NCBI GenBank assembly: GCA_030614915.1
Contig: JAUXAG010000005.1
Span: 1-64,000 of the forward strand
Direction of reading: 5' to 3'
Length of the DNA: 64,000 bases
From: Actinomycetes bacterium
Lineage (GTDB): Bacteria > Planctomycetota > Phycisphaerae > JAACET01
Shown piece by piece: positions 16,575-25,910 of this stretch. Both the position numbers and the translations under genes were made by a program. Under the pieces are notes generated by a model. It made no database searches. It saw only the letters and a list, made by a program, of their open reading frames with translations, and had not been told where the DNA came from. How positions within the stretch are numbered: position 1 is the stretch's first letter; each line of letters opens with the position of its first letter.

Positions 16575-17008
16575 GTCTTTTCCTTATTTGATCATCAGTC
16601 GAAATTGACTCGCAAGGCGTCTTTGGCCATCGGTCCGTCAGGTTATCCAGGTTTTGAAGGGAACAACGCTGACTGATTCCTTCAAGGGTGCTTATTCTAT
16701 CACAGTTGTGTCTTTCTGCAACCGGCTATCCGGACATCCAGTGGTGATAGGACGATTGGCACGCGGTTGTTATGAACCGGCGTGCTGTTTGGGTTAGGGG
16801 CAAAGCTTGTGGAGAAAGGGGCCCGGGGTGGCGGAAGGTCCGGAAATCTGCGGAGGTTATCGGAAGGGTGGTCTCGAGCAGCGGGGGCTAAGAAACTCAT
16901 CAACACCCCCGGCAACTCAGCCGATATAACTTTCGGCACGGTAGTTATATCGGAGCTTACAAGGCCTTGGCGGTGTGTGAGCTGAACAGATGTAGCCGAG
17001 TAAATACG
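16575..17008. other. 434-base intergenic region with two tandem hairpins
   Basis: No gene is supported. The right part carries two inverted repeats in a row just before the TPR gene at 17009: CGGGGG/CCCCCG (16882-16887 with 16906-16911) and a perfect 11-base one at 16921-16953. The left part near 16575-16750 should hold the promoter of the SGNH gene, but I see no clear one. Confidence 0.5.
16921..16953. repeat. Perfect 11-base inverted repeat upstream of TPR/CheW pair
   Basis: CCGATATAACT (16921-16931) and AGTTATATCGG (16943-16953) are exact reverse complements around an 11-base spacer. The AT-rich arms and short spacing suit an operator or an RNA hairpin in the 5' leader of the gene at 17009. 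Confidence 0.6.
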
Positions 17009-17434
17009 ATGAATGACGAACGAGCAACGGCGGATGAATTTGTACGGCGGGCCAGGCGGCTGGCGGAGGATTTTCAGCTCCCCCAGGCCCTGTTGGCGGC
17101 TCGGCGGGCCAGACAATTGGATGAGTTCAACGTGGAGGCCCATTACCTCGGCGGTGTGCTGGCTCGGCGAATGGACCGCCTGGATGAGGCTGTTCAAGCC
17201 TTGGAGCGGGCCTGCTACCTGGAGAAGAGCTTGGTGATGGGGCACTTTCTGCTGGGGCATACCTATCAGCAGAAAGGAAAGGATGCCTTGGCGAGGCATC
17301 ACTACGGGCAGGTGCTTGAGACCTTGGAGGGCAGAGCAGCCGATGAGCCGGTGCGATTCGCCGAGGGTATGTCGGTGCAGATGCTGAGGGATTTATGTGC
17401 GGCGGCACAAGAGGTCGCTAGTGAGATGGGGTAG
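17009..17434 (+). CDS. Small TPR protein resembling the C-terminal domain of CheR
   Basis: A 141-residue protein made of tetratricopeptide-like helices: LPQALLAARRARQLDEFNVEAHYLGGVL, RLDEAVQALERACYLEKSLVMGHFLLGHTYQQKGKDALARHHY. The end, ETLEGRAADEPVRFAEGMSVQML, is very like the tail of TPR-carrying CheR methyltransferases, where a DEPVPxSEGLTxGRL segment follows the repeats. Here the methyltransferase domain itself is absent. The ATG at 17009 is preferred over upstream TTG. It is followed ten bases later by a CheW-like gene, which fits a chemosensory or scaffold role, but no CheA, receptor or CheB is in this window. Confidence 0.72.
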   Translation: MNDERATADEFVRRARRLAEDFQLPQALLAARRARQLDEFNVEAHYLGGVLARRMDRLDEAVQALERACYLEKSLVMGHFLLGHTYQQKGKDALARHHYGQVLETLEGRAADEPVRFAEGMSVQMLRDLCAAAQEVASEMG

Positions 17435-17444
17435 GAGGAATTCG

Positions 17445-17918
17445 ATGGCTGCGACGAAGAAATCTGCGGTTGTGGGTGTCGAAGCGAAAGAAGATACCGT
17501 CCAATTACTGTTGGCTTTTCCGGTGGCGGATCAATGGTTCGCTCTGCCCGCCCAGAGCGTAGTGGCTGTAATAGAGGCGGATCGACTGCAGCCCTTGGCG
17601 GGTAATTCTGCGGACCTGGTGGGTTACGTGGGGGTGCGTGGTGGAGAGGTTCTGGTGCGGGATATGAGCGCGGTGCTGGCGCCGGGAGCGTCGGGTGGGC
17701 CGGCTGAACAAATCATATTGTTCCGAGGCGTTTCATCATGGGCAGGTCTGACCACGGTGGGCACAGCGGAGATGGTCAGCGTGCCTGTGGGGCAGATAGA
17801 GGGTAAGTCGGATTCGGAGCATACCCTCCGCTTGTCAACAGGCAGGTGGCGAGCTGGCCAGCGGACTATAACTGTGCTGGATCCGGAACTTCTGGTTAAC
17901 AGTGTCTGCCCGAACTGA
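17445..17918 (+). CDS. CheW-like domain protein
   Basis: A 157-residue protein with the CheW fold pattern: LLLAFPVADQWFALPAQSVVAVIEADRLQPLAG, a GYVGVRGGEVLVRDMSAVL core and a C-terminal ITVLDPELLV. CheW domains couple receptors to the kinase CheA. The ATG at 17445 has a very good ribosome site, TAGGAGGAATTCG. The usual INLRG-type glycine motif reads VGVRGGEVLVRD. Together with the preceding CheR-like TPR protein it looks like a fragment of a chemosensory array or an adapted signalling scaffold. Confidence 0.8.
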   Translation: MAATKKSAVVGVEAKEDTVQLLLAFPVADQWFALPAQSVVAVIEADRLQPLAGNSADLVGYVGVRGGEVLVRDMSAVLAPGASGGPAEQIILFRGVSSWAGLTTVGTAEMVSVPVGQIEGKSDSEHTLRLSTGRWRAGQRTITVLDPELLVNSVCPN

Positions 17919-17930
17919 TTTTCCACTTCA

Positions 17931-17960
17931 TTGACGCAGGTGTTGAAAGGGAGCTAAGAT
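17931..17960 (+). promoter_or_regulatory. Candidate promoter of the metallopeptidase-like gene
   Basis: TTGACG (17931-17936), an 18-base spacer, and TAAGAT (17955-17960) precede the ATG at 18011 by about 50 bases. Confidence 0.4.
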
Positions 17961-18010
17961 AGCCTCTGTGGGGATGCTACGCAGGGCTGCTGGAGTGGTG
18001 GGGTGAGCCA

Positions 18011-18976
18011 ATGAGCCGAAGATATGCAATTTCTATTGTGTTGTTGATTTGGCTTCTCGGCCTTGGGGTGGGATTGTGGATGGCCCGGTGGTGGCAGCCG
18101 GGTGCGGCGGAGCCTACAGTAACCGGCTCGGGTCCGCGAGAGGAGAGGCGTTGGCAGCGGGCCCAGCGGGAGACGGTTGGGCCTGGGGGCATAAGCGATG
18201 CGGAGTTTGCGGCCAAGATCGAGCAGGTGCGCCGAGAGATGGGGCCGGGCTTTCGGGCAGCCATCGTCAAGCCGTTCGTGGTGACTTCCAATCAGTCGGC
18301 AGAGGACTTTGAGGGAATCTGCCGGCATACTATTCGCTGGGCGGTCCAGATGTTTAATAAGGATTTCTTTTCCAAAGGTCCGGACAAGATCATTACCATT
18401 TACCTGTTCAGGGACAAGGAATCTTACCAGAAGTACGCCCGGTCGCTGTTCGGCCAGCAGCCCACTACGCCGTACGGTTATTATTCACCCCAGCACGAGG
18501 CCCTGGTGATGAATATAGGCACAGGCACGGGTACGCTGGTCCACGAGATTGTGCATCCGTTGTTGGCGGCGGATTTTCCGGCGGCGCCGAGCTGGTTCGA
18601 TGAGGGTTTGGCCTCGCTGTACGAGCAGTGCAGAGAGCGGGACGGACGAATTGCCGGGATGCTTAACTGGAGGTTACCGGTACTGCAGAAGGGGCTGCGG
18701 GCGGGGCATTTTGTGAGTCTGGAGAAATTACTGGCCGGCAGCAGAGAAGAATTCTACGAAGATCCGCAGGGGATGCACTATGCCGAGGCGCGCTACTTGT
18801 GTTATTATCTGCAGGAGAAACACCTGTTGCGGAAATTCTATTGGGAGTTCAAAAAAAATCATTTGGCGGCCCCGACGGGGATAAAGACGCTGTTGAAGGT
18901 TACGGGCAAAGATTCGCTGAAGGAGTTGGAGAGGGAGTGGCTGGAGTTTTTGGCCCCGCTGAGTTACAACCGCTAG
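18011..18976 (+). CDS. Membrane-anchored gluzincin-type metallopeptidase-like protein
   Basis: A 321-residue protein with one N-terminal membrane helix (about residues 7-26) and an extracytoplasmic body. The zinc-site motif HEIVH (about residues 178-182) is followed by WFDEGLASLYEQ, where the Glu would be the third ligand, as in gluzincins and in DUF1570-type planctomycete proteins. Substrate is unknown. It starts at the ATG at 18011 and is followed 24 bases later by the propeller-like gene, so they may act together in the envelope. Confidence 0.75.
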   Translation: MSRRYAISIVLLIWLLGLGVGLWMARWWQPGAAEPTVTGSGPREERRWQRAQRETVGPGGISDAEFAAKIEQVRREMGPGFRAAIVKPFVVTSNQSAEDFEGICRHTIRWAVQMFNKDFFSKGPDKIITIYLFRDKESYQKYARSLFGQQPTTPYGYYSPQHEALVMNIGTGTGTLVHEIVHPLLAADFPAAPSWFDEGLASLYEQCRERDGRIAGMLNWRLPVLQKGLRAGHFVSLEKLLAGSREEFYEDPQGMHYAEARYLCYYLQEKHLLRKFYWEFKKNHLAAPTGIKTLLKVTGKDSLKELEREWLEFLAPLSYNR

Positions 18977-19000
18977 GGGGCTGGCGGAAAGGAGTTGGCG

Positions 19001-20173
19001 ATGAGCAGGCGGGATACGGCTTGTGGTTTGCTGGCGGTGGCGGCGATGGTGATCTACATGTTGGCCTGTGGTTCTCGGCCGGCCTGGAGCCCGGACTCCA
19101 AACGGGTGGTCTTTGCTTATCTGGACCAGGAAACGGAAACGAGCGGATTGGCCCTGTATGATTTGCCGACGGGCCAGGTTAAGCGGATCTTGCAGAACAA
19201 GGGGAAGATGATCTATCAGCCGCTGTGGTTGGGCAAGAAAGAGCAGGTTGTGGCGCTGGGAGCTAGGGGGGAAACGGCGGTGGATATAATCCAGGTGAAC
19301 CTGGAGACGGGCGAAGACAGGTTGATTAAGAGCGTGGCTGCCAAGCAGGCGATTACAGCTATGCTTATTCCGCCGGTGTTGGTGGACCAGCGGTATCTGT
19401 TGTTTTCGTTTGACCCGGAAGGGGACGAAGTGGACTATAGTCTGCACCGGCTGGACCTTCAGACGGGTGAGCTGAATGTCGTGCCAGATAGTGCGGACCG
19501 TTATCTGTTTGAGATCGGCGAGAGCTGTTTTTACCTGGCTGGCAGCGAAGACGGTTTGGAATTGGGGAGTATGGATACGCGGCGGCTGAAGTTCCGCCGA
19601 TTGGCGAAGCTGGACAAAGAGATTTACGGGGACTTGAAACTTGGCCTGGCGGGCAAAGGCAACGGGGCGGAATTCGCGGTTGTGACTGTACGCGAGGAGG
19701 ATGGAAAAGAGTTGGTGATTCTGATCATCAATCGGCGGGGCAAGGTAATCAAAGAGATAGAGATTTTGGCTGGCATTGATGTGGATTCTACAAAGCTGTC
19801 CCACATGGTCTATGGTCCCAAGGGTAAGAGTTTGTGGGTTCCGGTGGTCAAGGCGGTGGCTGTGGAAGGCGCTGCCGAGGAGGCGGACGAGAAGAAGGTA
19901 GAGTTCAGGTTGTCGCTGCTGGAGGTGGGTGTAGAGAAGGGCAGTTATCGAACGGTGATCGAGGCGCAGGTGGATGATGATGAGTATTTTATGCAGCCGA
20001 GTATTTCTCCGGATGGCAAGTGGCTGGCGGTTGATGTGCTAGAGCCGAAGGACGAGCCGAGAAGCGTGTTGTATTTGGTAGATCTGACGAGTGCCCAGCG
20101 GAAGGTAACCAAGGTAGCTCTGCCGGCAGTTGAAATTGAGGCTGAGCCTGTTGAGGCGGAGAAAACTGAGTAG
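19001..20173 (+). CDS. TolB-like beta-propeller protein, possibly a lipoprotein
   Basis: A 390-residue exported protein. The N-terminal hydrophobic stretch ends in MLACGS, which may be a lipobox. The body has WD40-like/TolB-like repeats, such as RPAWSPDSKRVVFAYLDQET near the start and MQPSISPDGKWLAVDVLEPKDEPRSVLYLVDL near the end, with TGQVKRIL and TGEDRLIK strands between. This suggests a six- or seven-bladed propeller used for protein binding in the periplasm. The ATG at 19001 follows GGAAAGGAG. Specific function is unknown. Confidence 0.72.
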   Translation: MSRRDTACGLLAVAAMVIYMLACGSRPAWSPDSKRVVFAYLDQETETSGLALYDLPTGQVKRILQNKGKMIYQPLWLGKKEQVVALGARGETAVDIIQVNLETGEDRLIKSVAAKQAITAMLIPPVLVDQRYLLFSFDPEGDEVDYSLHRLDLQTGELNVVPDSADRYLFEIGESCFYLAGSEDGLELGSMDTRRLKFRRLAKLDKEIYGDLKLGLAGKGNGAEFAVVTVREEDGKELVILIINRRGKVIKEIEILAGIDVDSTKLSHMVYGPKGKSLWVPVVKAVAVEGAAEEADEKKVEFRLSLLEVGVEKGSYRTVIEAQVDDDEYFMQPSISPDGKWLAVDVLEPKDEPRSVLYLVDLTSAQRKVTKVALPAVEIEAEPVEAEKTE

Positions 20174-20190
20174 TTCCAGTAGGTGTGGCG

Positions 20191-20766
20191 ATGATCCTGG
20201 ATGAATTGGCCCGCGAAATTTTCGGCTTTTTGTGCCATCAGGATCCGGCCAGGACGTGGGAGCCGGGCGGGGCGGTTTTGGTGATGTGTGCCCGGTGCGT
20301 GGGGGTTTATGCGGGCTTTGCGCTGGCAGTGCCCATGTTGGCAGTGGGCAGCCGACTGGGGGGCAAAGCAATGCTGTGGGCGCACGGGGCTTCGGTAGTA
20401 CAGGTAGCGGTGTTTGGTTTTCATCTGCTGCCGGCTGGGGCGACGCTGCGGACGCTGAGCGGCCAGGTATTTGCCGTGGGGGTGATGTATTTTCTGTTCC
20501 AGGCAGTGCGGCGGGCTGAGTCGAGCCCGCCAGAAACAAGGGGCTGGCGGTTAATTGGCTATCTGTCGGGGACGGCAGCGGCGGTGATAGGGTTGCAATG
20601 GCTTGTGCGTCTGGACCAACCTTGGGCGGCTACGGTGGTGGATGTTTTGGCGCTGGTAGGGCTGGGTGTGTTTGGGGGCTTGGCTGCGGTGTTGCTGGTC
20701 GAGGTTGTCGGATACCGGCGGGGGCCCGGAAGGCTGGTTGTTGCTGATGGCGCAGGCGGTAGCTAA
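20191..20766 (+). CDS. DUF2085 membrane protein
   Basis: A 191-residue integral membrane protein with about five hydrophobic helices. The FGFLCHQDPARTW and VMCARCVGVYAGF motifs near residues 9-48 are the Cys-containing signature of DUF2085 (CHQ...CaRCxGiYxG). Biochemical role is unknown. The ATG at 20191 is preceded by AGGTG; a GTG two codons earlier is possible. Its stop overlaps by four bases the stop of the convergent TrkA-C gene. Confidence 0.82.
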   Translation: MILDELAREIFGFLCHQDPARTWEPGGAVLVMCARCVGVYAGFALAVPMLAVGSRLGGKAMLWAHGASVVQVAVFGFHLLPAGATLRTLSGQVFAVGVMYFLFQAVRRAESSPPETRGWRLIGYLSGTAAAVIGLQWLVRLDQPWAATVVDVLALVGLGVFGGLAAVLLVEVVGYRRGPGRLVVADGAGGS

Positions 20767-21551
20767 TCCGGTTTGGCCTGGCGTTTCTTTTCTTGTTCGT
20801 GTTCTTGTTTGTTTTGTTCTTTGACGACGGCTTGTTGCTGGGCGACGGCCTTTTTGTGGGCGGTGTCGCCCCGGTAGCCGGCCCGGCGGCGGTCGAGTTC
20901 TGCCAGGGCTTCTTGCCGGCCGTAGAGGATCATGGTGTCTTTTTCAGAGATTTTGGTTTTGCCGGTGGGTGCGCCTATATAGGTGCCGTCGGCCCTTTGA
21001 ATGCCCAGGACCAGGACGCCTTCTCCGGTCAGGTCGAGTTCGCCGAGGGTTTTATCAGCCACCCAGTCTTTGGGCTGGACCTGGGTTTCAGTTACGGTGT
21101 ATCGGCCGGCCAGGTGGAGCAGGCTGGAGTAGTCGCGGACATCAAGTGTTGTCCAGCGGCGCAGGGCCAGGCTGATAAGGCGTGAGAGTTTTCGTCCAAT
21201 CCACTCGCTGGTGAAAACGATCCACAAGATAAGCACGCCGGCGGCGATATATATCAGGCGGGCGAACACGGCCTTCGTATCGGCGTTCATGAACGATAAG
21301 ATCAGGGCGGAGACGGCTGTGGCGAAGACGGCATGGCCGAGGATCATCAATGCGCTGATGATTCGGCGGCGGACGGGATGTCCGGCTATGGCTTCGGATT
21401 CCTTGGTGGTAAAGCCCACCCCGAAGAACGCGGACTGGGTCTGAAAGCGGGCCAATTCTTCCGAGAGCCCGGTGAATGCTAGGGCTACGGTGGCCACGCG
21501 AACGACCAGCAAGGACAGAGCCAGGACGATAATTAGAGCAACGGCAATCAT
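20763..21551 (-). CDS. Membrane protein with C-terminal TrkA-C (RCK-C) domain
   Basis: A 262-residue protein with one N-terminal membrane helix, the motif FFGVGFTTKESEAIAGHPVRR that resembles the pore or gate segment of potassium transport proteins, two further helices (about residues 65-120), and a TrkA-C domain (about 155-225: TVTETQVQPKDWVADKTLGELDL...GVLVLGIQRADGTYIGAPTGKTKISEKDTMILYGR). The tail is a long charged Lys/Gln coiled stretch. It lies 59 bases downstream of V-ATPase subunit D. In Enterococcus hirae the sodium V-ATPase operon ends with the Ktr-type potassium gene ntpJ, so a role in potassium homeostasis coupled to the ATPase is plausible. It is not a full KtrB channel. Confidence 0.72.
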   Translation of the reverse strand: MIAVALIIVLALSLLVVRVATVALAFTGLSEELARFQTQSAFFGVGFTTKESEAIAGHPVRRRIISALMILGHAVFATAVSALILSFMNADTKAVFARLIYIAAGVLILWIVFTSEWIGRKLSRLISLALRRWTTLDVRDYSSLLHLAGRYTVTETQVQPKDWVADKTLGELDLTGEGVLVLGIQRADGTYIGAPTGKTKISEKDTMILYGRQEALAELDRRRAGYRGDTAHKKAVAQQQAVVKEQNKQEHEQEKKRQAKPD

Positions 21552-21610
21552 AGACAGTTCCCGTTAGTCTATCGGCTGATCGAGCTTGGGAGCGAAGTGC
21601 TTTTTGTTTT

Positions 21611-22225
21611 TTATCGGATTTTCTGGGCTACGCGCATTAGCCGATTGATGTTGTCGCGTTCGATTTCTTCGAGTTTGCCCTTGATGTGGCGGATGGTGTC
21701 CTGGAGGTCGGGTATGACCACGCGTTCGAGGACGTTGACCCGTCGTCTGGTGCGTTGGAGTTCCGTGGCCATGAGGTAGGCCTGCTTCTCCTTCTGGGCG
21801 AGCTCGAGGACGCGGTCTATGACCTTTTCCATGGCCCGCAGGGAAGCGTCGAGCTCAGCGGAGGTGGTGGCCAGGCCGTAGTACAAACCGCCGCTGACGA
21901 TTTCCTTGGCCAAGGAGGGTACACGGATGTTCATAATGCGGACGAAACTCAGGACCAGAGAGAGCCGGATGGTGGGATTAAGCAGGGCGACATCGAGGTT
22001 GGCGGGCTCCATGGTAGCCCGGGCCATGACGAAGCGCTGGCCGACCTGGAGCAGCTCGCGCTCGACGGTTCGGCGGAGCTGGCCGAGCTGGCGGGACAAC
22101 TCCATGAGCTGGCGGCTGAGCTCGTCGCGTTTTTCGCTGAGCAGGTGGTGGCCGCGGTGAGCCAAGGCCAAGCGCTTGCGAATTCGCAACAGCTCCATTC
22201 GATTGGGGTTGACGTTGAGAATCAT
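21611..22225 (-). CDS. ntpD: V-type ATP synthase/ATPase subunit D (central stalk)
   Basis: A 204-residue protein with the two long coiled-coil helices of subunit D, the rotor shaft. The N-terminus NPNRMELLRIRKRLALAHRGHHLLSEKRDEL and the C-terminal segment TRRRVNVLERVVIPDLQDTIRHIKGKLEEIERDN are family signatures. It is the last ATPase gene of the operon, 45 bases after subunit B, and is followed by the TrkA-C gene. Confidence 0.96.
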   Translation of the reverse strand: MILNVNPNRMELLRIRKRLALAHRGHHLLSEKRDELSRQLMELSRQLGQLRRTVERELLQVGQRFVMARATMEPANLDVALLNPTIRLSLVLSFVRIMNIRVPSLAKEIVSGGLYYGLATTSAELDASLRAMEKVIDRVLELAQKEKQAYLMATELQRTRRRVNVLERVVIPDLQDTIRHIKGKLEEIERDNINRLMRVAQKIR

Positions 22226-22270
22226 GAGGACTTTTCCGAAAGCTAACGGTAACTACGGGCGGCGAATCTG

Positions 22271-23665
22271 CTAAGCTTTTGCAGTCCTTTCCTGAGCCTG
22301 GGGGAGATACTTATCCAGGTACTCATCCCGAATGCGCTTTAGCTCGGCCTTGGGCAGCACGGTCAGCAGGTCCCAGCCGAGATTTAGTGTCTGCTCGATG
22401 GAGCGGTTTTCGTAGTCGCCCTGGCTGATGTAGCGGTGCTCGAAGGCCTCGGCGAAGGTTACATAAGTCTGGTCCATTTCGCTAAGGGCGGCTTCGCCGA
22501 GCACGGCGGCCAACTCCTGGGCGTCCTTGCCGTGGGCGTATGCGGCGTAGAGTTGGTTGTAGAGATCGGCATGATCCTCGCGAGTCTTGTCCGGTCCGAT
22601 ACCTTTGTCCTTGAGTCGGGATAGCGAAGGCAGCACATCGACCGGCGGCGAGATGCCCTTTCGCTCGAGGGGACGGGAAATGATGATCTGCCCTTCGGTG
22701 ATGTATCCGGTGAGGTCGGGAATGGGGTGAGTTTTATCGTCCTCGGGCATGGTTAGGATGGGGATCATGGTGATGGAGCCCTTTTTGCCTTTGATGCGTC
22801 CGGCCCGTTCGTAAATGGTGGACAGGTCGGTGTAGAGATATCCGGGATAGCCGCGCCGGCCGGGCACCTCTTTGCGGCTGGCGGCAATCTCGCGGAGGGC
22901 TTCACAATAGTTGGTCATGTCGGAAAGGATGACCAGCACATGCATGTCTCGCTCGAAGGCCAAGTACTCCGCAGCGGTCAGGGCGACGCGAGGTGTGGCA
23001 ATGCGCTCAATGGTCGGGTCGTCGGCTAGGTTGATAAACAAGACGGCTCGCTCGATGGCTCCGGTGTCGGTCAGGTCGTTGATGAAGAGCTGGGCCTCGT
23101 CGAAGGTGATTCCCATGGCGGCAAAGACGACGGCGAAGTCCTCTCCAGAGCCGAGCACGGTGGCTTGGCGAGCGATTTGGACGGCCAAGCGGTTATGGGG
23201 CAGGCCGGAGCCGGAGAATATGGGCAGCTTTTGGCCGCGCACCAGAGGATTCAGGCCGTCAATGGTGGAGATGCCGGTCTGGATAAACTCGTTGGGATAA
23301 TCGCGGGCGTAGGGGTTGATGGGGTTGCCGTTGATGTCGGCCCAGCGTTCAGCGATCAGGGGCGGGCTTTCATCGCGGGGCAGACCCAGGCCGCCAAATA
23401 CCCGGCCGAGAATATCCGGGGCCAGGGCTAATTCGACGCCTCGGCCGAGAATGCGGATGCAGGACGAGGGGATGTCGATGCCGCTGGTACCTTCAAAGAC
23501 CTGGATGAGGAGCTTGTCGCGGTCGACTTCGAGGATTTGTCCTCGGCGGATGCTGCCGTCGGGCAACTCGATTTCGACTATGTGACCGAACTTAGCTTCA
23601 GTAACTGATTCGACCAGGAGCAAAGGACCGGAAATACTGCCGACTGTTTTGTATTCTTTGAGCAT
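22271..23665 (-). CDS. ntpB: V-type ATP synthase/ATPase subunit B (non-catalytic)
   Basis: A 464-residue protein homologous to V1 subunit B and F1 alpha. It starts [19 protein letters not shown] and carries [25 protein letters not shown], where the degenerate P-loop (SGSGLPHN) marks the non-catalytic subunit, plus [23 protein letters not shown] and [14 protein letters not shown]. The ATG at 23665 follows GAGGTAG; nine further upstream codons are in frame but overlap the end of subunit A. Confidence 0.97.
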   Translation of the reverse strand: MLKEYKTVGSISGPLLLVESVTEAKFGHIVEIELPDGSIRRGQILEVDRDKLLIQVFEGTSGIDIPSSCIRILGRGVELALAPDILGRVFGGLGLPRDESPPLIAERWADINGNPINPYARDYPNEFIQTGISTIDGLNPLVRGQKLPIFSGSGLPHNRLAVQIARQATVLGSGEDFAVVFAAMGITFDEAQLFINDLTDTGAIERAVLFINLADDPTIERIATPRVALTAAEYLAFERDMHVLVILSDMTNYCEALREIAASRKEVPGRRGYPGYLYTDLSTIYERAGRIKGKKGSITMIPILTMPEDDKTHPIPDLTGYITEGQIIISRPLERKGISPPVDVLPSLSRLKDKGIGPDKTREDHADLYNQLYAAYAHGKDAQELAAVLGEAALSEMDQTYVTFAEAFEHRYISQGDYENRSIEQTLNLGWDLLTVLPKAELKRIRDEYLDKYLPQAQERTAKA

Positions 23666-23681
23666 GTCTACCTCACAATGG

Positions 23682-25502
23682 TCACGATTCACTCGGACTA
23701 GCTTGGGCAGCGGGGGCGGTCTGTTGGGTGCCGGAGAGCTTGCCCAACTCGGTGTCTATCTGTTTGAGCAGGTTGGAGATCTGCTCGATGTCTTCTTCCT
23801 TGATGTATCTAGCCCGGCCGATGGCCTCGCGCAGGGGCGAAGAGATGAGGGCGTTGATGTCGGCGCCGCGTTTTATGGCCAGGAGTCCCTGCCGATGGAA
23901 ATTCAAGATGGCCGAGAGCAACAGGTGCTGCTTTTTCATGGAGGTGTGGGTGTCCACCTCGTGGTAGGCGTTTTGGTGGAGGAAATCTTCGCGGATGGAG
24001 CGGGCGGTCTCCAGGGCCAACTGCTCGGCGGGCGAGAGGGCTTCAGCCCCGACCAGGCGGACGATTTCCTGGAGCTCGGCTTCTTCCTCGAGGAGTCGAT
24101 TGGTGGTAGCGATCATCTCGGTAATATCTTCAGCGATGTTTTGCTCGAACCATTCGCCCAGGACATCCTTATAGAGCGAATAGCTACGGAGCCAGTCGAT
24201 GGCTGGGAAGTGCCTTCGCGCAGCCAGCGTAGCTTCGAGACTCCAGAATACCTTTACGACGCGGAGGGTAGCCTGGACGACCGAGTCGGACAGGTCGCCG
24301 CCGGGAGGCGAGACGGCGCCGATGACCGAGAGGGCGCCTTCGCGGGCCTCGCCGTTGTTTCCGGCCAGGCACTGGGTACGTCCGGAGCGCTCGTAGAAGC
24401 TGGCGATGCGGGCGGCCAGGTAGGCGGGGTATCCTTCCTCAGCGGGCATCTCTTCCAGGCGGGAGGAGATTTCACGCATGGCCTCGGCCCATCGGCTGGT
24501 GGAGTCGGCCATGAGGGCCACGGTGTAGCCCATATCGCGGAAGTATTCGGCAATGGTGATGCCGGTATATACGGAAGCCTCGCGAGCGGCGACGGGCATG
24601 TTGGAAGTGTTGGCGATGAGCACCGAACGTTTCATCAAGGGCTCGCCGGAGCGGGGGTCCTTTAGCTCGGGGAACTCCATGAGCACGTCGGTCATTTCGT
24701 TGCCCCGCTCGCCGCAGCCGACATAGACGACGACTTCGGTGTCGACCCATTTTGCGAGCTGGTGCTGGACGACGGTTTTTCCCGAGCCGAACGGGCCGGG
24801 CACACAGGCGGTCCCGCCTTTGGTGATGGGGAAGAGCATGTCGATTACCCGCTGGCCGGTGAGCAGTGGTTCGGCCGGTGAGAGTCTTTTGGCATAGGGT
24901 CGCGGCTGGCGTACGGGCCAAGTCTGCATGAGGCGCAAGTCGACGGGTCCGTCGGCGGTTTCGACTTGGCCGATAATATCGGTTACGGTATATTCGCCGG
25001 CGTTTAGGTTGCTGAGTTTTCCGCTTACGCCGGGCGGGACCATGATTTTGTGGATGAGGGAGACGGTTTCCTGGACTTGGCCGAGTATTTGTCCGGGGCC
25101 GACCTGGTCGGGGAGGTTTTCGGCCAATTCGAATTTCCACTTTTTCTCGCGGTCGAGACCGGGCAGGCTGGCCCCGCGGCCGATGTAGTCTCCGCCGGCT
25201 TCGTAGAGTTCGTCCAGTGGTCTCTGAATGCCGTCGTAGATACTCTCGATCAAACCGGGCCCCAGTTCGACGCTCAAGGGTCGGCCGGTGAGGTAGACGG
25301 TTTCGCCGGGACCAATGCCGGCGGTTTCCTCGTAGACCTGTATCCAGGCGAGGTCTCCTTTGAGTTCGATGATTTCGCCGACGAGTTTTTGTTCGCTGAC
25401 GCGGACGACGTCGTACATTCTGGTGCCGGACATGTTCTCGGCCACGACCAGGGGCCCGGATACGCGGACGATTCGGCCTTGCTTGTCAGACTGCTCGGAC
25501 AT
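23682..25502 (-). CDS. ntpA: V-type ATP synthase/ATPase subunit A (catalytic)
   Basis: A 606-residue catalytic subunit. The Walker A motif GPFGSGKTV lies at residues 236-244, followed by [15 protein letters not shown] (the catalytic Glu region) and [35 protein letters not shown]. The insertion of about 90 residues between the N-terminal barrel and the nucleotide domain (roughly 115-200) is the A-subunit non-homologous region. The TAA of the upstream F gene coincides with this ATG (one-base overlap). Confidence 0.97.
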   Translation of the reverse strand: MSEQSDKQGRIVRVSGPLVVAENMSGTRMYDVVRVSEQKLVGEIIELKGDLAWIQVYEETAGIGPGETVYLTGRPLSVELGPGLIESIYDGIQRPLDELYEAGGDYIGRGASLPGLDREKKWKFELAENLPDQVGPGQILGQVQETVSLIHKIMVPPGVSGKLSNLNAGEYTVTDIIGQVETADGPVDLRLMQTWPVRQPRPYAKRLSPAEPLLTGQRVIDMLFPITKGGTACVPGPFGSGKTVVQHQLAKWVDTEVVVYVGCGERGNEMTDVLMEFPELKDPRSGEPLMKRSVLIANTSNMPVAAREASVYTGITIAEYFRDMGYTVALMADSTSRWAEAMREISSRLEEMPAEEGYPAYLAARIASFYERSGRTQCLAGNNGEAREGALSVIGAVSPPGGDLSDSVVQATLRVVKVFWSLEATLAARRHFPAIDWLRSYSLYKDVLGEWFEQNIAEDITEMIATTNRLLEEEAELQEIVRLVGAEALSPAEQLALETARSIREDFLHQNAYHEVDTHTSMKKQHLLLSAILNFHRQGLLAIKRGADINALISSPLREAIGRARYIKEEDIEQISNLLKQIDTELGKLSGTQQTAPAAQASPSES

Positions 25503-25888
25503 TACTTACTCTCCGTGTTGGTGGACGCGGATGCGTCCGGGCTGTTTTTGCTTGTTTGCGGCGATTGGGCGGCTGCGTCCCAGATATCGGTGCCGGTGGC
25601 CCGGCGAAGTGCGGTGCGGAGTTGCTGTATGGCTTGTCCGGTGCTGGGCTCAATGAAAGGCAAGGCGATGACACAAGGGGTGGGCTGCTCCTGGACGCTC
25701 TCAAAGATGGGGGCCAGGGCTGGGGCAAGTGCTTCGTGCAGGAGGATCACGGCGAAGTTTTCTTTGAGCATGGCTTGGGCCTGTTCGCGGGCCTGGGCAT
25801 TGTTCTCGACGGGGAAAGTCACGGCGCCAACGGCCCCGAAAGGCATGACGAAATCTTTTGGTCCAAGCGCTGCTATCCTGGCGTTCAC
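25502..25888 (-). CDS. ntpG: V-type ATP synthase/ATPase subunit F
   Basis: A 128-residue protein: a Rossmann-like N-terminal domain (MNARIAALGPKDFVMPFGAVGAVTF... AMLKENFAVILLHEALAPALAP) and a C-terminal stretch PCVIALPFIEPSTGQAIQQLRTALRRATGTDIW typical of subunit F, which sits at the top of the central stalk. The tail after about residue 112 is low-complexity Ser/Thr/Gln. By position it corresponds to ntpG of Enterococcus hirae. Confidence 0.88.
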   Translation of the reverse strand: MNARIAALGPKDFVMPFGAVGAVTFPVENNAQAREQAQAMLKENFAVILLHEALAPALAPIFESVQEQPTPCVIALPFIEPSTGQAIQQLRTALRRATGTDIWDAAAQSPQTSKNSPDASASTNTESK

Positions 25889-25910
25889 TTCTTGCGTTTT
25901 CCTGTTATTA

